The notes: a model not told the origin generated them from the sequence alone. A DNA stretch of 64,000 bases from Pegea sp. RAD2-039 (GCA_034620365.1 JAQGEQ010000158.1:62001-126000); one strand, 5' to 3'. Positions 12,701-26,203 are shown, numbered from the stretch's first letter. A program made the numbers and translations.

Positions 12701-13290
12701 TTTTAGTTGGTACTTCGCAATTCTGTATTTATTCCAGGAAATTTATTTTTTTGAACAAATGGAAAAGAACCACTAAGTTATTAAACTACGATTATTATCT
12801 TGATTTCATTCAACCATTAGATATAAAGTACTTTGTAGATTTATTTGATTTAATATTAATTAGTTTAAATTTTTATGTGTGGAAATTAAAAAGTAAATCG
12901 TTGGGATTTAAGTAATGTTTTAAATTTTCATAAAAAAAAGACAAAATAATAGATAAGTAGTTTATACATTTTGAAAATATTTTAAAACATAAACAATTAT
13001 GCATTCTTAACTAAAATGAACTTTATAAGAAGCACAAGTCAAAATACTTTGAATTTCCAATCAAATTAAACAAAAAGTATTGAGTCTCTTTGTTTCTTAA
13101 AAATCATTAATAATTATGAAAAACTGCTATATGCTGCACAATATTTTTAAATAAAAAAAACGTTAATCAACATTTAAAAGAAAATTTAAATTTAATTTTG
13201 AATTTGAATTTGTAGAAGAAATTTGTAAATATCAAGCAATCTCGCCAAAACGAAGAAACTTGTTATTTTTACTATAATATAAACCTTTTT
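9761..13290. other. Gene-free stretch with old repeat fragments
   Basis: No open frame of note. Decayed dyad-like AGATATAAAAGTACATCT at 11050, boxes resembling CTTGATCCCACAAACTCTAG at about 10720-10745 and 12545-12585 (minus), palindromes GTTGAAAAGTAATTCAAC (10624) and GTTGAAAATTCATTCAAC (12462), A-rich simple sequence near 10900-10925. Confidence 0.5.
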
Positions 13291-13295
13291 TAATT

Positions 13296-13319
13296 AGATG
13301 CAAAGGTGCATCTTCTAAA
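13296..13319 (+). promoter_or_regulatory. PSE-like dyad D
   Basis: AGATGCA-AAGG-TGCATCT then TCTAAA, 68 bp before module D. Intact although the module's hairpins are decayed. Confidence 0.42.
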
Positions 13320-13363
13320 ATTATTAGATTGTGTGCGTACCAAATCGTACGGATCTTATTTAT

Positions 13364-13459
13364 TCGAAATCTATACGGTTATATATTAACTATATTCAAT
13401 CTTACGTTTGTGGTATCGTTAAATTTTTCATGCGCCTTAATCGACTAATAATGTTATTG
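13364..13459 (+). ncRNA. Spliced-leader/snRNA-like module D, divergent
   Basis: Same 49+47 nt spacing with no indel, in a repeat context unlike the other copies. The 5' hairpin is largely lost (TCGAAATCTATACGG), but ACGGTTATATATTA, CTTACGTTTGTG|GTATCG and AAATTTTTC are kept. The 3' stem is degraded. The dyad is 68 bp upstream. Probably an older or decaying copy. Confidence 0.4.
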
Positions 13460-13946
13460 AAAATATTATTGTTTTAATAATATTATCGGTTCAACTGTAT
13501 ATCAAGTAACAGTAAAATAATTACTTTGGTTTTCTTAGTTCTGAAAATAAATTAAAAAATTTCGTCTGTTTACTTAATAAAATAATAATGTTGATTATAC
13601 TGAATCATGGTTATAAAGCAATAGGTTTATAGTCAACACAATATCAACATTGATGGTTAAAAGTAAATATGCTAATAAGCAATAAAAGTAATAAATATTA
13701 TGTTTTATTTATTTTTTGTTGACATAGAGCTCAATATAAAAACTACAAAATTTATTTCGTTAGAACTTGATCTTTTATGCTCTAGACAATAACAAATCGT
13801 TAGAAAATAATTGAAGGGTTAACTTTATAGGTGAAATAATTTCCGACGAAAATTCAATTAGCAACCTGAGTTTCAGTTCTCTACAGATAGAAACATAAAA
13901 GTAATTTAAATTGAAATATTATTATATTGGTGTAATGAGTAGAAAA

Positions 13947-14272
13947 ATTACTTTTTAAAACTAATGTAAATAAACTGTGTATAAATGTTTACAAATATAT
14001 TGAGTTTTCTCATATTATTTGTAAAACATAAACAAAATAAAATGAACCAAAATAAGTTGTTTGAAAAAACAGAAGTTTAAAATTCGAGCTAAAAATTAAA
14101 AGAACTGTAAAAATTTTATATTTCTTACTATTATAAATAATTGTTTAATAAATAGATACAAGAGGGCATCTTGCAAAGTACTTAGTGATAATACGTTTTT
14201 ATACAATTCTATTAATAGGAGAAATATACTGATTTATATATGCTTCTATATCTATAATTTTCGTAAAAAAAC
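13947..14272 (+). repeat. 0.33-kb repeat, copy 1
   Basis: Direct match to 15550-15875, 1.6 kb apart; includes decayed dyad E. Confidence 0.72.
14154..14177 (+). promoter_or_regulatory. PSE-like dyad E, decayed
   Basis: AGATACAAGAGGGCATCTTG then CAAA. No recognisable module follows at about 14222 (only TTTATATATGCTTC). Paired with F inside a duplicated 0.33-kb repeat. Confidence 0.28.
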
Positions 14273-15549
14273 TTTTGAGACTTAAGTAATTGTATTTAGT
14301 TAAAACAAAGTTTAATTTATTCTTGCGTAGTCACCAAGCAAGACAATAATCTATTTAATAAAAATAGAAAAATAATAAACCATTTTGAAAATTTTTTTCA
14401 TTAGATAATAATTCTATTCCTTTTAATCACTACATGTATGCTTGTATGTATGCTATTGTATGTGGGTATTATTCAAAAAAATGTTCTTTTAATTTCTTTC
14501 ATTTTCTCTGTTTACCAGTATTGCAAACTGTATGATACTTTGAAATCATTTTAAAAGTTTAACATGCTTTTTGTTATTATGCTTGATAATAAATTCAAAT
14601 GAAATTAAATCTTTACAGAGAATGAGAACTTTTATAAAAAGTTATTTAGTATTTTCTTAGATTGATCGTTATCAAAAGTTTTTAAATTATCTCGAAAACA
14701 CTGAAGTCAAAAAATGTATCTTCTATTAAAAATAATTTATGAAATTTAATTATTTATTTTAACTTTTTTTAACTATTTATTTTATATTTGATTTTAAAAA
14801 CAGAAAGAGAAACTAACAGTCTTTTTAGTTTATAGATTTTTTTTAGAATATCCAGAAAGTTTCTTTTGCGACTTTATACATTAAAACTTACTGCAAATTC
14901 AAACTTTTAATAATAATTATAAAAATCTAATAAAAGTGAAGAAAACAAAAATTAAATTTCTTTAATAGTTTAATAGAATACATTACAAGTTGTAAGCGTT
15001 TACTTCAATCTTGGGAAAATAAATAAAAATTCAAAACTTATTCTTGCGTAATCATTTAGCAAGAAAATAACTTATTTAATATTTGCAAATTATTTCATAA
15101 TAGTCAAATCGTATAAATATTAACAAACAAGAGAAAAATGTTGTCTTAAAAAAATAAAATAACTTTTTAAAAATTGAAAACATTTTAAAGAGTGCTTAAA
15201 AAGATTTCAAAAATATTCAAAAAGTTTTTTGAAAATCTCAGATTTTTTATTTTTTTGTAAAAAACAACAATTTGGTTTAATAGTTGTATAAACACATCTT
15301 TAGAATTGTGAATCTGTACTTGGTGAAATATGTACTAGATCATGTTTATATATTAATTTACAAACAATTAATTTAAATACTTTGTGGCAAAGTCTTTTTC
15401 TGCTCTGTTATATAAACAAGTTTCTTCAAAATATTTGTGCTTTACTAAAAGATTCAACATTTTAGTGGTTGTATCAAACAAATCGTTTATTGAAGATTTT
15501 AAAACCATTTAAAATTTTTAAAATATATGAAAACGTTATTACAAAAAAG

Positions 15550-15875
15550 TTACTTTTTTAGACTAATGTAAATAAACTGTTTATAAATGTTTATAAATAT
15601 TTTGACTTTTCTTCTATTATTTGTAAAAAGTAAACAAAATAAAATGAACTAAAAAAATTGTTTGAAAAAACAGAAGTTTAAAATTCAAGCTAATAATTAA
15701 AATAACTGTAGAAATTTTATATTTCTTACTATTATAAATAATTGTTTAATACATAGATGTAAGAGTGCATCTTGCAAAATACGTAGTGATAATAGTTTTT
15801 TAAACAATTCAATTAATAAATGAAATATATTAATTTATTTATGCTTGTATATATAAAATGTCTAGATATATATAT
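15550..15875 (+). repeat. 0.33-kb repeat, copy 2
   Basis: Direct copy of 13947-14272 with decayed dyad F. Confidence 0.72.
15755..15778 (+). promoter_or_regulatory. PSE-like dyad F, decayed
   Basis: AGATGTAAGAGTGCATCTTG then CAAA, the duplicate of E. No recognisable module follows. Confidence 0.28.
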
Positions 15876-16140
15876 ATAATTTCAGTAAAAAATTGAAATT
15901 CTAGTTATTCAAATTATTTACTTATTGAATTTTCGTTTAAAAGTATTTGGACTCCAAGTTAAATTTTAAGTAGCCACTGATTATTATTAAAATAAACAAC
16001 GTGAATTTTTGATTATTTATTACTTTGTCGCAATCTAGAGTTCAGTTGGTATCAACTTCAGACGAATTCTTTCTTAATTTTGTTATAAGATTTTCAAAAA
16101 CGTTTCACAATAAATTAATTTCTTTATTCTTTCATAAAAT

Positions 16141-16745
16141 TATGGCATTAATACATAAAAACATTAATTTTTACTTTTGCTTTTATCGTTTGCGTTCTCT
16201 AGCAAAAAGAATATCTTGGCTTAGAACAATACCTAGAACATTAATAGTCTCTGGATAAATTACTTTTATGGTTTGTATGATTTGTAAGTTATTTTGAAGA
16301 TGAAACGAAAATCATTTCTGAGTTTTATAGTAATCTCATTTTTAAAAACAAATAGTCACATGGCTTTTGACTTAATTTTTGATCGTCTGTACGATTGATC
16401 ATTTTTAATTTTAATCATCGAAGTAGAATAAATTTAAATCTGAATTAAAAAATTTAATCAAAAAAATTAAACTAATTTTATTTGTAAAATAGTAAACTTA
16501 TAAAAAATTTCTTATCAACTTTAAAATCAAATTTTCAATTTGAACAAAATTTGTCAACCAATTGCTTATCAAGAAAATTATAACATTAATTTCATTTGAA
16601 CTTGATCCCATACACTTCAGATTGCAAAAACGTTTATAAGAAATGAAAAGTAAAATAAAGCTCAATCTTTAGTAAAGGATTGCAAAGTTTTCAAATTTGG
16701 AGCTAAAGTACTTTACAACGAAACTTTAAATAATAAATAAGTTTA
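16141..16745 (+). repeat. 0.65-kb composite family, copy 2
   Basis: Same two joined segments as 1796-2445, opposite strand. Extends on the right into sequence matching inverted 8880-9180 up to about 16935. Confidence 0.65.
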
Positions 16746-17055
16746 ATAACTTGAATTATTATTCATCACAAAATATGTTTGTAAACATGTTATTGGTAAT
16801 ATGACAGATTATTTACTAATTGATAATCTTTCTTTCAGCAAAATTAGTAATATGCTTTTTATTATCATTTGATCGAAATCATTAAATATCAGCTCGGCAA
16901 TTCTGTTTTCTATCATGAGATGAAATATCAAACAAAATTGGTTTGCTTTTACAGTCTTAAAAATTCATATTTTATACAGTTTAGAATATATTGAATTTTC
17001 ATTGTTTGATTAATTACAAAAATGCAAAAATTATAATTTTTTGTTCAGACTGCTT

Positions 17056-17069
17056 GCGCCATCTAACGG
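17056..17069 (-). promoter_or_regulatory. CTCF-core-like motif
   Basis: CCGTTAGATGGCGC on the minus strand; one change from CCGCTAGATGGCGC. Confidence 0.4.
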
Positions 17070-19859
17070 ATAGATTAAGTTTGCTACAATAATAAATATC
17101 TAAAACTTAAATAATCACTTTAATCAATTGCTTTAAACTATCTTGAGGATTAAAATTAGACCTGTTTTTTAGTAAATAGTCTTCAAAATGTAAGTTAAGC
17201 ACCAGAAGGTTTCATAATCTGAAATTAAAAAGAAGTATTTGAGTGAAAATTTTACAAAGAAGTTGTTTACAGTAGATGTAAAAGATATTTCGCTAGGCGA
17301 AAAATTAGGATAAATCAAATATAAAAAACTTACTTTTAAGACTGGTGTAAATTTAATTACGTAATTTTTCATTTTAACTTTTTTTATAATTTATAAATTC
17401 TATATAAAAATGGATATTTAAAAAATTAGTCATTTGTGTCAAATGCATAATAGTATAATAGTAATGTCTCATAAAAGATTATCTAAGCTTGTATTTAGAT
17501 ATTACCAGATACAAAAAAATACAAATTTTGCTGTTTAATGTTAAAAAATCGAAATAACTATTCTGCATGGTTTTCTTTTTTTTCAATTCTAAAAGTTAAG
17601 TAAAAATATTAATTTTGCTAAAAATATATACGTATCTTCTCAGCAATTAACCGTTTAGAATAAACTTTGAAAAAATTTAATCAAAATTGTTTATTGTTGA
17701 TTTAGATGTATATTGAAATAAATATTTTTCTATAAATTTGAGTTTTTGTATCTTATATTTGATTCAAAAAATTTTGGTTAAAAATATTATTCGATATCAG
17801 TGGTTAGGGAATTTGATCACTTTAAAATCTTTTTCTAGTTACTATTTAATTAATGATAAGAGAGTCATAATCAGATAAATTTTTTTGTTGTTGCAAATAA
17901 TTTTAATAGTTTGTGTTGATTACTTAAAATAGATTTGTAATTCATTTTACTTCGTATACTTCATATTACATTAAGTTTAACTTTTTGCAAATTATATTTT
18001 TAACTTTAGAAATTTAGAATTTTTACAATCAAGAAACGAACAAATATTTTTGATTTTTTATCTGATGAAAGAATAATTGTAACTTTCTTGATATTAGTCA
18101 GCTGCGTTTAGCTTTACAGAGGATTAAAAATAGAATTGTCGAAATGATATTTAATGGTTTAATGATATAAAAAATATGGATATTTGTTAATGTTTTTTGT
18201 TTTCTTATTCTGAATTCTAAATAGCAATACAAAAAACTTAATTTCTAGGAAACTTAAAATATTTAAATATAATCAAGATTTTCTACTTTTGATTTCTCAT
18301 AAGTTTAGTGCAATCTAGTGTTTGTAGGATTAAATTTAAAAGATTTATTTTTTTGTTATTTTAAGTATAAACCTTTTGTTGAAAAATAATTCACTTATTA
18401 TCAAGTTTCAAAAAAAGTTTCAATTTTTAACATTCTGTAACAATATTTACAATATGTTTATAACATCGAATTACATTTTTCACCGAAATTATTTTTTTCT
18501 TATCTTATGTATAAACCGGAAGCTCAAGTTACTGAACTTATTTACTAATTGATTATATTCGTTGAAAAGTATTTCAACTCCAAAATGGTATATACAACAA
18601 CAGTTGAGTACACGTTATAGTTTTAATATTTAAATATCCTTATTTATTTCTTTATCGTAATCTAGAGTTTGTGGCATCAGCTGAAAACAAAAAATTATTC
18701 AAGTTTTAATTATAACTTATTGCTGACAAAAACAAATTTAATGTAAAATTTTAAAAGTCATTAGAAACTTATCTTTTATTTGTATAGTTAGACTTTATAG
18801 TTTATAGTTAAGCGATGTTCTACATTTTTCTAGAAAGTTTACAATAAAAATTTTAACTTTTTGATAACTTTGTAGGATATTGAAAAATAATTCAAATTTG
18901 TTCTGCATTAATTTATTCTTCAAATTTTAATTTGTCATTTTGTAAATAAAACACTAATTAAATATAATAATCAGCTAAGCACTAGTAAAGTTTAATGTAA
19001 AAGTTTACATATTGATTAACTCAGCGAATTTTTTTAATGAATATTTTTTTATAGTGATTTTAAATGAAACAAAATTGAAAGTATATAAACATTCTAAAAA
19101 TAAATAAAGCCTTGTAAGAACTTTGTTTCAAAATGGTTTTAGCCTCATAATTTATTTACAATATCAAATATAAACAATTTTTCACTTCAGGTTTTCTCTG
19201 TCATACTTTTCCAAAATTTAAAACGAAATTTTTTACTTTAGATATAAAACTACTAATATATTATCAAATCCTTCTTTTCCTAATTTTCAGATTATGTAAA
19301 TATACAATTTGAGTTTTTATGTGAGGTAATAAAAATGGAAATTACATTGTGTAAGTTTGAAGACTTAAAGAAAAAGTTATAAAAGTGATAGAAAACTAAA
19401 ATTAAACTTTTATATAATTCTTATATTATGTTAGAATAATTTTATTTGCAAAATAATACTAAGGTTTCTTACAAAAGATTCTGAATCTTTTTGCATTTAA
19501 ATATTTTAATTGAGAAAATACTTCATAACTGACGTCATAATTGTTTGTACAGATTCATAACACCAAATATTTTAAAGGAAAGTTGGTAGTTTAAAAATGA
19601 ATGTTATTATTAGAAATTTTATTTTCATACTTTTTACGAATTTAAATTTTTATTACTTTAAAAAATTGTTGATTTAATTTATATTTTAGTAAACAAATTT
19701 ACAAAAGTATTAAATTAATATTTCAACTTTTGAAAGAAGATATTTTGGAATCGACTAAATGTCGATGACAACTTTTACTATTTTTTGAATATCTAAACAT
19801 TAATGCATTTAAGTCTCAGAAACAACAGCTTTGATATGTTTTCTAAAATGAATGATTTG
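17070..19859. other. Gene-free stretch with old repeat fragments
   Basis: Minus-strand ACTCTAG-type boxes at about 18310-18335 and 18657-18680 and a palindrome GTTGAAAAGTATTTCAAC near 18562; otherwise featureless A+T-rich DNA. No supported coding region. Confidence 0.5.
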
Positions 19860-20310
19860 TTTCTTACTTTGATCGAAGTTGCTTCTAAATAAATTACTTT
19901 TTTATTATGAATAGCTTAGATAGTTAACAAAAATTCATTGTTATTAAATTCTTATACAAAAAATTAAATTTTTTTCTTTTTACTCTTTGCGCCACCTAGC
20001 GGTTATCGTGTTTTGTTTAAAATAACAAATATTTGAAACTTGATTAGCATTTTATTGAACCACTTTAATGAATTGTACAATTTGTAGATTGGTGCATGTT
20101 TTGTGCAGCAAAGCAATTCAATACTTTATTTTACTTCATTTTTTTATTGTCAAGGAATAGTTGATTAAACTATTTTCTGTAAATATTTTTCAAAAAGGTT
20201 AAATCCTTAAAATCAAAATTTAAATTAACTACTTATTTCAAATAATTTAAAATTTTATATAATACTTAGTTTCCATAATGAACAGAATTTTTTTTGCTTG
20301 GTGCTATAGA
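19860..20310 (-). repeat. 0.74-kb repeat, inverted partial copy
   Basis: Reverse complement of the central part of 25364-26101 (CTTAGATAG..., GCGCCACCTAGCGG, AATAAAATGCTAATCAAG). Confidence 0.65.
19989..20002 (-). promoter_or_regulatory. CTCF-core-like motif
   Basis: CCGCTAGGTGGCGC on the minus strand, a full match to the core. Confidence 0.45.
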
Positions 20311-23300
20311 ATTTTTGTGAAATAATATAATTCTATTTGTAGATTACAACATTGCTTTAAAGTTATTCTGATCAATAATTACAGAAACAAATTATATGGT
20401 TTTATAAACGTGTAATTAGTAATTTATTAATTATTAATGTTAAATTTGCTGCTTAATTCTATATTTTAACTAGAATTCTGAGTAGAAATACTTATTTTAC
20501 TCAAAGAAAAGTTTGTTTTCATAATTATCAAACACAATAATATTAGAAGGTTTACAACAATACAGTTTTTGTATGTCCACTTCTGTGAAAAATAATAACT
20601 CAAGATATTCAACTTACTTAATAAATGAAGTTTTGTTGATTAACAATTTAAATCCAAATTTATAATCAGCTAAAAACCTTAAATGCTGATTGAAATATTT
20701 TGTTACTTTTCATTTCTTATCAGTTTGTTGCAATCTAGAGTTTTTGAATCAAGTTTAGGAGAATATTTTCCTATAATTTTGTTGAAAAAACTTTTGTTGA
20801 CAACAAAATTATTTTGACAAAATACATTTGAAAAATGTGTTTATATATTTAACAACTCAACAAGTTTCTTGTACTCCGAAGAAAAATTTTAAATATTAAA
20901 AACACTATAAAAAAATATTTAAAAATCTTTAATATCAGAAGAAGCACTCTTAAAAATTTTGTCTATTTTTTAAAAATCGAATTACTAACTCTCAAACAGT
21001 GTTTTTCTGATAATATTTTTACAAATTAAATCTTGCTAGTAAATTTCCAAAATTTTATTTGGTCTTTTCTTTCTTATTAATTATGCAAGGAAACAATTGT
21101 AGAAATATATTTATCTAGTTTCTAATTTTTTCTGTCTTCTTCACTTCAATTTGTTAAAATATTTTTGCAAATTTTATATTACTGTAAGTTTAATGGGTGA
21201 GATTTAAATAAAATTTCTAAATTAAAAAAAAATAAAATTCAGTCAAATCCAAAAACTACTACTGAATTACTTCTCATAAATCAAAAACCAGAATTTTCTG
21301 ATAATCATTTTAAAGAAAATTAATTAGTTCTTGAACGCTTTTTAAATTCTTCAATATTTTGATAAAAGTATGTTTTTTGTCATTAAAAGGTCAGTTTGTT
21401 GTCATATTTGTCTGCAAAACTTTAAACAGTTAAAATATTAAATCCAATATTTTGCTTTTAATAGAGGAAAAGTATTTTGACTTCAATGTTTTCAAAACAT
21501 TTAAAAACTTTTGTTGAAGATCAATAATAAGAAAATCTGAAAATACTAAATCATGCTCTTGTTCTCTTCGAAGATTTCATTTCTTTTTGAGTGCACTCTC
21601 GAATAAAAAAAAAAAAAGATGTTTAATCGTTAAAATAATATCAAAGTATTATACTGTTGGCAATACTGGTAAACAAAGAAATTGATAAAAATTAGAAGAA
21701 AGAGATTTTTGCATACACAAAGTTGAACAATACTACAAAAATAAGATTGTTTACAGATAGTATATAACCGCGTAGTTCTGTGCTTACCAGTCTTTGATGG
21801 AATATTTAACTTAAAAGATTCATTTTCTTATCTATTTACTTTTCAAAGGAAAAAATTAGGTTTTGCGTTTTTTTCAGATTTCTTGTTGTTTACAAACTCC
21901 GTATAAAAATGAGATTTCCTACTAAAGTTGCTTTTTACTTTCAGTCAATTTTTCCAAATATTCAACCGAAATTTTTTCAACAAAATTGTTTTTTCTGCGT
22001 TGAAAATATTTTGTATTCTTGTCAAATAAAATGTAAAGTTTTAATAGTTCTATGTCAAATGATTTTAAACCTAAAACTAATTGAATAAAATTAAGTGAGA
22101 CATTACTGATTTCAATACCATAATTTAAAATCTCTTTTAATTTTTAATCATTATTTTGAAATATTTATCATAAATTTTTTTCATTCAAAATATGTTTTTA
22201 TTGAAATTCTTGAAACGTTTTTTGTCAGTTGAATTATAAATTTCAATAATTCTAAGACTTTTTAAAAATGAACTTTGAATAAATGTTTTCTTTTAATTAG
22301 AACTCCAAACATTAGAAAGTTACATTTTCATATCATTTAAAAAATCGTTAAATAATCCTTTGAAAACTATTGTTAACTACTTCATAAATATTTGAAATTA
22401 AAATATTTTTCCACAAAAAAGAATTAAACCAATAAAATTTGAATCTAAATTTTCTACAAATTATAGAAAAAAACATTTTCAAATCTAAATAGTTTTTAAA
22501 AACTAAATGATTGCCGAGAAGACTTTAATTAAAAATGGAAATTTTGAGTTTAAAATTGGAAAAAAAATTTCAAAGATTCTATTTGTTTCTTCAACAAATT
22601 GATACAAAGCATTAAAAAAATATAATTTCAAAAAACTTTTCAGCTGCTTTAAACTAACTAGAGGATTAAAGATAAATTTGTCGAGCTGATATTTATTGAT
22701 TTCGATTAATTTATTTCAGTAGGAAATTAGGAAATACCAATTTTGCTACATAATTTTAATTTGTTTAATTGAATTCTATGTAAAAGTACTAATTTTGATG
22801 ATAGAAAATTTATCTATTGTCTACGGTGTCTGTAACATATCTAAATTAATAAAATAAACTTTTGGACGTAAAGTATGTTTACAGAATAGTTTTTAGAGAA
22901 TTGAATATCTAGTTATTCAAAAATCAAGATTTTGTTGAAAAGCATTTCAACTACAAAATTCATTTATAAACTATCTTGTTATTAATAAACAAAATCTAGA
23001 GGTACTTTTCCTTATTTATAAACTTTGCTGCAATCTAGAGTTTGTGGGATCATGCTAAAATACGATAATTTTTCTAATTATAGTAATAAACTATTTGTTG
23101 ACAAATAATTCTCAAATAAACAGAAAATGTTAAACAGAAAGTTTGACTTAAAGGTGAAAAACAATTTTTATTATAAATTAATTATTGGTAAGGACAAAAT
23201 TAGTATAACACTGTAATTAGGTCATAAAAAAAATTTCTTACGGAGTTTTGTTTATGTCAGTTTTACATTTATTTTTACTTTGATAATTAAATTGGAAATT

Positions 23301-24329
23301 GATTAGTCGTTTAATAAAACTATAGTCGACATAACTTTAAAATTAAATATTTAAACTAAATAAACTAATAGATAATACAATATAATAAATTTTATCTTTC
23401 ACTTATTATTTTTATCTACGTAAAGTTTAGAATATACAATTACGAAAATTTATTGGTTTAAACTTGTTCCCACAAACTCTAGATTGCAACAAGGTAATAA
23501 TAAATTAAAAATTTATTAAATTATAAATATTTTATTAAATAAACAAATATTTGATATACATAGTTTTATTTTAAACTTGACAAAGAGAGCATTATTTATA
23601 AACAAAAGTTACCATTAAAATTTGAATTTGATCCCACAAACTCTAGATTACCACAATGTTATATATAGTCAAAAGTAAATTAATAATTTTGATTACTACT
23701 TACAGCTAAATAGACAGTTAATAATAATGTTGGAATTTTGGAGTTGAAATAGTTTTTCAACGAATCTGTTTATTTATTATGTCATTTATTATAAAAAAAA
23801 GTTGAGTAACTGAGTTAAGTCACTTGAGTTACCTTTTATACAAAAAATGAAGTAAAACTAATTTAGGTAAAAAGTTTATTTTATATTTAAAAACCTTACT
23901 GATAAATGACATATTATTTGAAAAAGTATCTAACTTTCAAATAATTAAGTAAAATTATTTACAGCATCACTAAAAACAAAGTTTCTTAATATAAGATTTA
24001 TATTTCGATAAATTTATAACAATTATTACTTGGGGTAAACTTTAAAACTCCGTGTTGAAATGTTCCACTTGAGTGCACAGCCAATATGACTTTTTCGAAA
24101 GTTGTTGCAATTTATTCTTTCTATCTTAATATATTTTTTATTTTATCTAGATGACATTTTTTTCTCCAATTGTTTTGACTCTGGAGGTATCATGAAGATT
24201 CAACTTTTTATAAAAATTAGTGAAACGCTTTTTGAGTTCTAACAGCAGTTTTTGCTATTTAATAGAGATATGCAAGCATCTTGAAAATGTTTTTCACATT
24301 TAATTCAAATTTTCTGTATTATTTGAAGT
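20311..24329. other. Gene-free stretch with old repeat fragments
   Basis: ACTCTAG-type boxes at about 20728 (-), 23030 (-), 23470 (+) and 23630 (+), the last two only about 160 bp apart; palindrome GTTGAAAAGCATTTCAAC near 22933; degenerate SL-like module G at 21734. Nothing coding. Confidence 0.5.
21734..21782 (-). pseudogene. Degenerate SL-like module G
   Basis: A 49-nt minus-strand match: GCGGTTATATACTATCTG...AATCTTATTTTTGTA followed by GTATTG. Hairpin, Sm-like site, 3' stem and upstream dyad are not recognisable. Confidence 0.28.
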
Positions 24330-24885
24330 AGTATTTGTCAACAAATAGTTTATTATAAAAATTATAAAAAATATCGTATTTTAGATCCCACAAACTCTAG
24401 ATGGCAACAACGTTTATAAGTAATGAAAAGTAGTTCTCTCGATCGTTTCTTCGAGATAACAAATTGTTTACATAATTTTGAGTTGAAATACTTTTCAACG
24501 AAACTTTATGGAGTGAATCAGTAGAAAATTTTAATTTTGTATTTTCTAAAAAAATGACAAAACACTTGATTAGTTTAAAGTTATTTCCTTTTCATATCGT
24601 TTAATCAAAATCATTATATTTTTTCGACAAACTTCATTTATCAAAAAGTTTAATATCTTCATTATTCATTCCTTACAATAAGATTTGACTTATAAGATGG
24701 TACCGTCAGATAACACATATATTGATATAAAAACATCTTCTGATCAAAAGATTAAGGAAATTAAAAGTCATTCGGGAACTAATTTTATGTTTTTGATGTA
24801 ATTGGAATAACATTTTGATTATTTTTGACCGACACGCAATAGTTTTAATGTAGTTCACAGATTTTAGATTTATTTATTATTATAG
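24330..24885 (+). repeat. Partial copy of the 6.3-kb repeat (no SL-like module)
   Basis: Matches about 7140-7700, from ATTTGTCAACAAATAG through the CCCACAAACTCTAGATGGCA box and the GTTGAAATACTTTTCAAC palindrome to GTAGTTCACAGATTTT, then breaks off. Confidence 0.75.
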
Positions 24886-25049
24886 ATGTATATAACTTTT
24901 AAATTATATTTTCTAAATGAAATAACAATTCGATTAACAACAATTGTTCAACTAATCATTAAGTTTACTTCGAAATTTGTAAACTGCTATTGACAGTTTC
25001 AAAGTTATATTTACTATGAACCATACGACAGCAGGATTTTTTTAAGAGA

Positions 25050-25340
25050 ATAAAATCGGAATATGTAAAAATAGTTTAAGTCTATCGCTTGTGGTGCTAG
25101 AACTCTAGACCTATTTAACATTTTTTAAGAAAGTACAATGTAATCGGTGTACAAAATTACTGCATGTAATACCAAAACATATTAGCTTCTTTAACTTCTA
25201 ATAAAGCAATTTGTTTTAAGTTAGTTTGAAATCTCAAACAATGGCAATTGAAAAGTGTTACTAAAGATATACATTTTAGTTAAGTTAAGAAAATTTGCAG
25301 CTAAGATTAGAAAGTATGTTTATTATGGTAACTAAATGTT
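25050..25340 (-). repeat. Inverted copy of about 5020-5270
   Basis: Shares GTGGTGCTAGAA, AAGAAAGTACAATGTAATCG and TTACTGCATGTAAT with the reverse complement of the 6.3-kb repeat, and abuts the 0.74-kb repeat just as those sequences are ordered near 20 kb. Confidence 0.65.
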
Positions 25341-25363
25341 ATATAAATTCTGATGTTATTTTT

Positions 25364-26101
25364 AATAATTAGTTAATTTGAAATTTCATTTTTAACGATT
25401 TAACCCTGCTTAAAAAATATTTACTAAAAAAAGTTTAATCAATTAATCTTTAACAATAAATATGAAAAAACCATTAATTTGCTTTGTAGCAAGAAACATG
25501 CACCAATCTAAAAATTGTACATTTTGTTAAACTGGTTCAATAAAATACTAATTAACTTTCAGAGTTTTGTTGATGCAACCAAAATACACTAACCGCTAGA
25601 TGGCGCAAGAAGTAAAAAGAAAAAGTTTTTGATCAAAAATTTAATATTAAATAGTTTTTGCTTTCTATCTAAGCTAGTCATAATAAAAAATTTACTTATT
25701 TAAAAGCAACTTTGATTTTGTATAATTGAATTCAAAATGTCACCAAAAAGTGAAAACAGCTTTTTTACATGCAATAAAATAAATAAATAAAATTATAATT
25801 TTCTAAAACTGTAAATATACTTGTAAGTATACATAAAATTATTGCTAGAGATAAGCTGTAAAATTATCAAAAAAATCTGATGAACTTTTGTTAAAAACTG
25901 TAATTCTATTTAAAATTTTTATTTCCACTATAGTGCGCTATCAAGCATAAAAAATATTTCAATCTTAATATGATTTCGAAACATTATATTATTTATCTTG
26001 AAAATAAATTAAACAACTGAAATTAGTTATTATTATAAAAACTGATTTACTTTTTAGTCTTTGATAATCTAAAAATATATATTTGATGAGTATGTAAACG
26101 C
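25364..26101 (+). repeat. 0.74-kb repeat, copy 1
   Basis: Direct match to 36233-36968, with CCGCTAGATGGCGC in the middle. An inverted partial copy is at about 19860-20310. Confidence 0.8.
25593..25606 (+). promoter_or_regulatory. CTCF-core-like motif
   Basis: CCGCTAGATGGCGC, a full match to the core; centre of the 0.74-kb repeat. Confidence 0.45.
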
Positions 26102-26203
26102 AAAGGTAATTTCAAGAATTTTAATATCTTTTAAAGTTTATAAAAAATTAGCTTTCTATTACAAGTTCTAAAACCAAGATATATATTTTTTTGTTTTTAT
26201 TTT

